DNA of 31,559 nt from a virus: positions 1 to 31,559 of the IMG/VR virus record IMGVR_UViG_3300005663_000149. One strand, given 5' to 3'. The notes beneath the pieces were generated by a model that saw nothing but the letters and a program-made list of their open reading frames with translations, was not told the origin of the DNA and ran no database searches. Below, in pieces: positions 29,652 to 31,559 of this stretch; the first letter of the stretch is position 1; the number at the start of each line of letters is the position of its first letter. The position numbers and the translations under genes were made by a program.

Positions 29652-29775
29652 AAAAAACTTTGAACGTCCACCTAGTTTTGCATTCTGAGCAAGTCAACGC
29701 CAATCCAGGGAATAACACTTCGATGTCCTCAACTATTTCTGTGTCATCACCGCAACAAGGGCAGTAAATCTTCAT
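29617..29775 (-). CDS. Small zinc-ribbon protein
   Basis: 52 aa from ATG 29775, 11 nt after the methyltransferase stop; an upstream frame into the methyltransferase is less likely. KIYCPCCGDDTEIVEDIEVLFPGLALTCSECKTRW (C5, C7, C8, C28/C31) is a classic CxxC-CxxC ribbon. Probably DNA-binding or a methyltransferase accessory; unproven. Confidence 0.6.
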   Translation of the reverse strand: MKIYCPCCGDDTEIVEDIEVLFPGLALTCSECKTRWTFKVFYDCDEQDGASD

Positions 29776-29782
29776 CTTCTTT

Positions 29783-30616
29783 TCACTCACTGGCACGCGA
29801 TGATCCTTTGGGCGATCCATTCCGCGATTTGCGGGACAACGGCTTCGCCGAGGGCGTCATTTCTGGCATCGACCAATTGTCGGGAAAGCCCATCAACCGT
29901 TCTAGCCACACTGAATTGATGAGCCCACCAGTCCGCAGCCATTCGCGGATGTATTCCGGGCACCAGCGCAACGAGCTCCCGATGTTCGCTCCGCTCGGCC
30001 TCCGTCCCGACATTTCCTTGCGGTAGCACGTAAGCGCATCCATTGCCCCGGTCAGTCCGCCCCTCAGTGAACCGAGGCTCTTGTCGGGGGTAGGCAAGTA
30101 GCCAAACCCTGTCGCGGATATGGGGGGCACCAAAGGCGGCCGCTGGTAGGCAATCCCATTCCGCGTCATACCCGCTCTCGGCCAAGTCTCCGAGAACTCG
30201 GCCCATCCCCCGTCCAAGCAAAGCTGAGACGTTCTCCACGACAACGTAGCGGGGTCGTAGTTCGCAAACGATGCGGAACATTTCGCTCCAGAGTCCGCTT
30301 CTGTCGCCTTCGATTCCTGCCCGCTTGCCAGCGTTGGAGATGTCCTGGCAGGGGAACCCCCCGGAGATGATGTCAACCCATTTGAGGTGGTGGGCCCGCT
30401 GACATCGGTGCCTAGTTTTCCCGCTTCGCATTCGCCGCTCGTTCGGTTTGTAGATTCCGCAGCAATTTCGGATGTCGGCGTACTGCCTAGCACCGGGGAA
30501 GTGCTGGGCAAGCACCTTGCGGCAGTAGTCCTCAATTTCAATCTGCCAGTCCGTTTCGATTCCCGCCCGTTCAAACCCAAGGTCAAACCCTCCAATCCCT
30601 GCAAACAGAGAGCCAT
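29783..30616 (-). CDS. Overlapping protein inside the methyltransferase gene (alternate frame)
   Basis: 277 aa frame from ATG 30616, one frame off the methyltransferase and stop-free over nearly its whole length. It is not random in appearance: residues 84-150 read SPGGSPARTSPTLASGQESKA, then SFANYDPATLSWRTSQLCLDGG (117-138), AEFSETWPRAGMTRNGIAYQRPPLVPPISATGFGYLPTP (139-177) and the C-terminal NSVWLERLMGFPDNWS (234-249). I recall phage proteins with exactly this order (WRTSQ, SETWPR-GM-R-G-AY, LMGFP-W) as separate conserved genes. The bases of LMGFPDNWS are those of motif X-adjacent DGLSRQLVD. Either a dual-coding gene or a by-product of selected methyltransferase codons. No ribosome site precedes ATG 30616. 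Confidence 0.45.
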   Translation of the reverse strand: MALCLQGLEGLTLGLNGRESKRTGRLKLRTTAARCLPSTSPVLGSTPTSEIAAESTNRTSGECEAGKLGTDVSGPTTSNGLTSSPGGSPARTSPTLASGQESKATEADSGAKCSASFANYDPATLSWRTSQLCLDGGWAEFSETWPRAGMTRNGIAYQRPPLVPPISATGFGYLPTPDKSLGSLRGGLTGAMDALTCYRKEMSGRRPSGANIGSSLRWCPEYIREWLRTGGLINSVWLERLMGFPDNWSMPEMTPSAKPLSRKSRNGSPKGSSRASE

Positions 30617-30626
30617 GCGTCAGCAT
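29787..30626 (-). CDS. dcm-like: C5-cytosine DNA methyltransferase
   Basis: 279 aa, ATG 30626 (GGGAG adjoins it closely). Motif I FAGIGGFDLGFERAG (8-22), motif IV GGFPCQDIS (catalytic C93), motif VI ENVS (131-134), motif VIII AFGAPHIRDRVWLLA (164-178, R171 and R173) and motif X DALGEAVVPQIAEWI are all present; the usual LGN of motif X is LGE. The target-recognition region is short (~180-240), as in small phage enzymes. Probably protects phage DNA from host restriction. Almost all of the gene is also open in another frame on the same strand (see separate entry). Confidence 0.9.
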   Translation of the reverse strand: MLTHGSLFAGIGGFDLGFERAGIETDWQIEIEDYCRKVLAQHFPGARQYADIRNCCGIYKPNERRMRSGKTRHRCQRAHHLKWVDIISGGFPCQDISNAGKRAGIEGDRSGLWSEMFRIVCELRPRYVVVENVSALLGRGMGRVLGDLAESGYDAEWDCLPAAAFGAPHIRDRVWLLAYPRQEPRFTEGRTDRGNGCAYVLPQGNVGTEAERSEHRELVALVPGIHPRMAADWWAHQFSVARTVDGLSRQLVDARNDALGEAVVPQIAEWIAQRIIACQ

Positions 30627-30662
30627 CTCCCGTCAGCTTTGAGGATGCCGAGCATCAGTCAG

Positions 30663-30935
30663 TCAGCCTTGCCGCCGCTCAGCCTTGGCTAAAGCAGCAT
30701 TCAAATTTGCCAAGGTTGTAGCCTCAAGCGGAGTAACCCTGTTGGAAAAACGCAAGACTTGCCGACAAACATTAAGCAAGTCTGGCGCAGCAGATATTAC
30801 TGCAGCGTCATCAGCGCCCTGTTTGACATCAGCAATTGGGATGTAGTCGCTCTCCGGGCCTTTGTAGTCGGAGTCCACATGCCAACGACCACCTACATCC
30901 TGAGTGGCTTGCCAGTCTCCCATTGTGTGACTCAT
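30663..30935 (-). CDS. Small conserved phage protein
   Basis: 90 aa. AAGGAG lies 6 nt before ATG 30935. The C-terminal ISAAPDLLNVCRQVLRF and LNAALAKAERRQG match a very common phage pattern (AAPDLLEAL...A-AKAEG), usually a C-terminal tag on small early proteins. N-terminus TMGDWQATQDVGGRWHVDSDYKG is variable. Function unknown. Confidence 0.75.
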   Translation of the reverse strand: MSHTMGDWQATQDVGGRWHVDSDYKGPESDYIPIADVKQGADDAAVISAAPDLLNVCRQVLRFSNRVTPLEATTLANLNAALAKAERRQG

Positions 30936-31227
30936 TGCTCACTCCTTATGCGAAAGGCGGCACCAGGCTGCTAGGCCCCCCAAACTTGTCGGGCGAGTGT
31001 GGGTTAGGTTGACTTCCCACGAGCCTGGGGCGCTGGTGAAGCATGTCCTCGCGCTGCCCGCATCAGCCGTGCTGAGGTGTGCTGTCCTCCACGGCGTTTA
31101 TCAACCACGACTGGTCCCGCCCGATTCCTTGCAAGCTCGTCTCTCCCATTGAAAACTGTGTGGCGACCCCTACCCAATTGGCGGTTTCTCAGGCACGCCC
31201 TAGGTAAAGCAATCTGCCAGGATTCGC
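30936..31227. other. Noncoding, GC-rich, structured region
   Basis: About 290 bp with no convincing gene; an open frame across it has no ribosome site or conserved look. Inverted repeats are frequent, the largest at 31157-31242. It forms the leader of the 30935 gene and may hold a structured RNA, a leader or an early operator region. No known riboswitch consensus was recognised. Confidence 0.4.
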
Positions 31228-31242
31228 TTAAGCCGCCACACA
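31157..31242. repeat. 9-bp inverted repeat with 68-nt centre
   Basis: TGTGTGGCG (31157-31165) and CGCCACACA (31234-31242) pair perfectly, which would close an ~86-nt domain containing a smaller CCAATTGG palindrome and CCTAGG. No T-arm consensus is inside, so it is not a tRNA. It overlaps the 3' end of the small zinc-ribbon gene. Structured RNA or recombination site possible. Confidence 0.45.
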
Positions 31243-31443
31243 CTTGATTCCTAAAAGGTCAAACTCTTGTGTGCGCTTTCTCCGATTCATAGTCATCCTT
31301 CGCGCTTTACTTCGTTCGCGCATTGTTTTACAAGACTTGCACCAACGCATAACTATTCCGGTTTTTAATATGCAAGTGCCAATGTTTCGACCGATCCAAG
31401 GATGGCCGCGTTTGCATTTCTTTCTAGAACGACCTAGAAACAC
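31228..31443 (-). CDS. Small zinc-ribbon protein (HNH-type N-terminal module)
   Basis: 71 aa from GTG 31443. KCKRGHPWIGRNIGTCILKTGIVMRWCKSCKTMRERSKARR (C10, H14, C23, C34, C37) is the CxRGH...C..C pattern found in many short phage proteins and at the N-terminus of some HNH endonucleases. The GTG follows directly on an in-frame TAG and has no ribosome site, so the start is doubtful. The TAG lies in a 10-bp tandem repeat; see findings. Confidence 0.5.
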   Translation of the reverse strand: MFLGRSRKKCKRGHPWIGRNIGTCILKTGIVMRWCKSCKTMRERSKARRMTMNRRKRTQEFDLLGIKCVAA

Positions 31444-31450
31444 CTAGAAA
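31421..31450. repeat. 10-bp tandem repeat (ACCTAGAAAC) with adjoining TTCTAGAA palindrome
   Basis: CCTAGAAA occurs at 31433-31440 and 31443-31450, exactly 10 bp (one helical turn) apart, next to TTTCTAGAA (31421-31429). It could be an operator for an early promoter, or a recent duplication. Confidence 0.45.
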
Positions 31451-31559
31451 TCCGTGGCCATTGCCGAAAAGTGAACGTTGTTTGTCATTGAATGTCAGGT
31501 TCATCCCGTCAAAAAGCTGATATTGGGCAGTTATGACGACAAGATGTCCTCAGTTGTTC

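Noticed and set aside
31004-31243. Open frame of 79 codons in the right noncoding region
   Set aside because: No ribosome site, a GTG start, Arg/Ala-rich unstructured translation and overlap with an inverted repeat; judged noncoding.
1-31559. CRISPR arrays, insertion sequences, integrase, endolysin
   Set aside because: Looked for repeats with regular spacers, transposase motifs, integrase and lysozyme motifs; none could be supported.

Overview
The window is part of the genome of a tailed, short-tailed (P22-like podovirus) bacteriophage, possibly a prophage or a metagenomic phage contig. The evidence is a complete P22-type morphogenesis cassette in P22 order on the minus strand: small terminase, large terminase, portal, scaffold, P22-fold coat protein, gp4-type tail accessory factor, gp10-type stabilisation protein, then a DNA-ejection cassette running off the left edge. 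No bacterial housekeeping genes, integrase, endolysin or repressor was recognised. Strong AGGAGG ribosome sites and Sec signal peptides ending in AWA/Q-like sites suggest a Gram-negative host. The host genus cannot be read from the sequence.

Layout by position, read right to left, which is the direction of transcription. 31.5-22.7 kb: early/accessory block of small, tightly overlapping genes (several zinc-finger miniproteins, a C5-cytosine DNA methyltransferase with a second conserved-looking protein in another frame, a winged-helix protein, a PAPS-reductase-like PP-loop enzyme, a RusA-like resolvase, a replication-initiator-like protein). 23.1-23.5 kb: two small plus-strand genes. 22.6-23.1 kb: gene-poor control region beside the small terminase. 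22.6-15.8 kb: terminases, a group of small genes, a phage GroES-like co-chaperonin and the portal. 15.8-7.6 kb: fibre-like and secreted-type proteins, scaffold, coat and gp4. 7.6-6.67 kb: a plus-strand insertion with a small basic protein and a NUMOD4/HNH homing-type endonuclease. 6.67 kb to the left edge: gp10, a fibre-like protein, a GNAT protein, and gp7-like and other ejection proteins, the last carrying an apparent ADP-ribosyltransferase domain.

The most unusual item lies at the edge of the HNH insertion. At 6688-6787 (+) the two halves of one tRNA appear in swapped order. The 3' half (anticodon-stem 3' strand, 5-nt variable loop, perfect T arm, acceptor 3' strand) comes first, then 29-35 nt, then the 5' half (acceptor 5' strand, D arm, anticodon stem, loop with UUC). 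The halves are complementary across both the acceptor and anticodon stems. An extended -10 promoter motif would start transcription almost exactly at the first base of the 3' half. This looks like a circularly permuted tRNA-Glu-like gene, or a tRNA mimic, in a bacteriophage.

Other points of interest are the methyltransferase dual coding, the phage GroES, five proteins with signal peptide or signal-anchor sequences inside the structural region, a single-base frameshift in a small early gene, and a deeply nested gene pair at 12.9-13.2 kb. All functional calls are from reading the translated sequence; no database search was possible.
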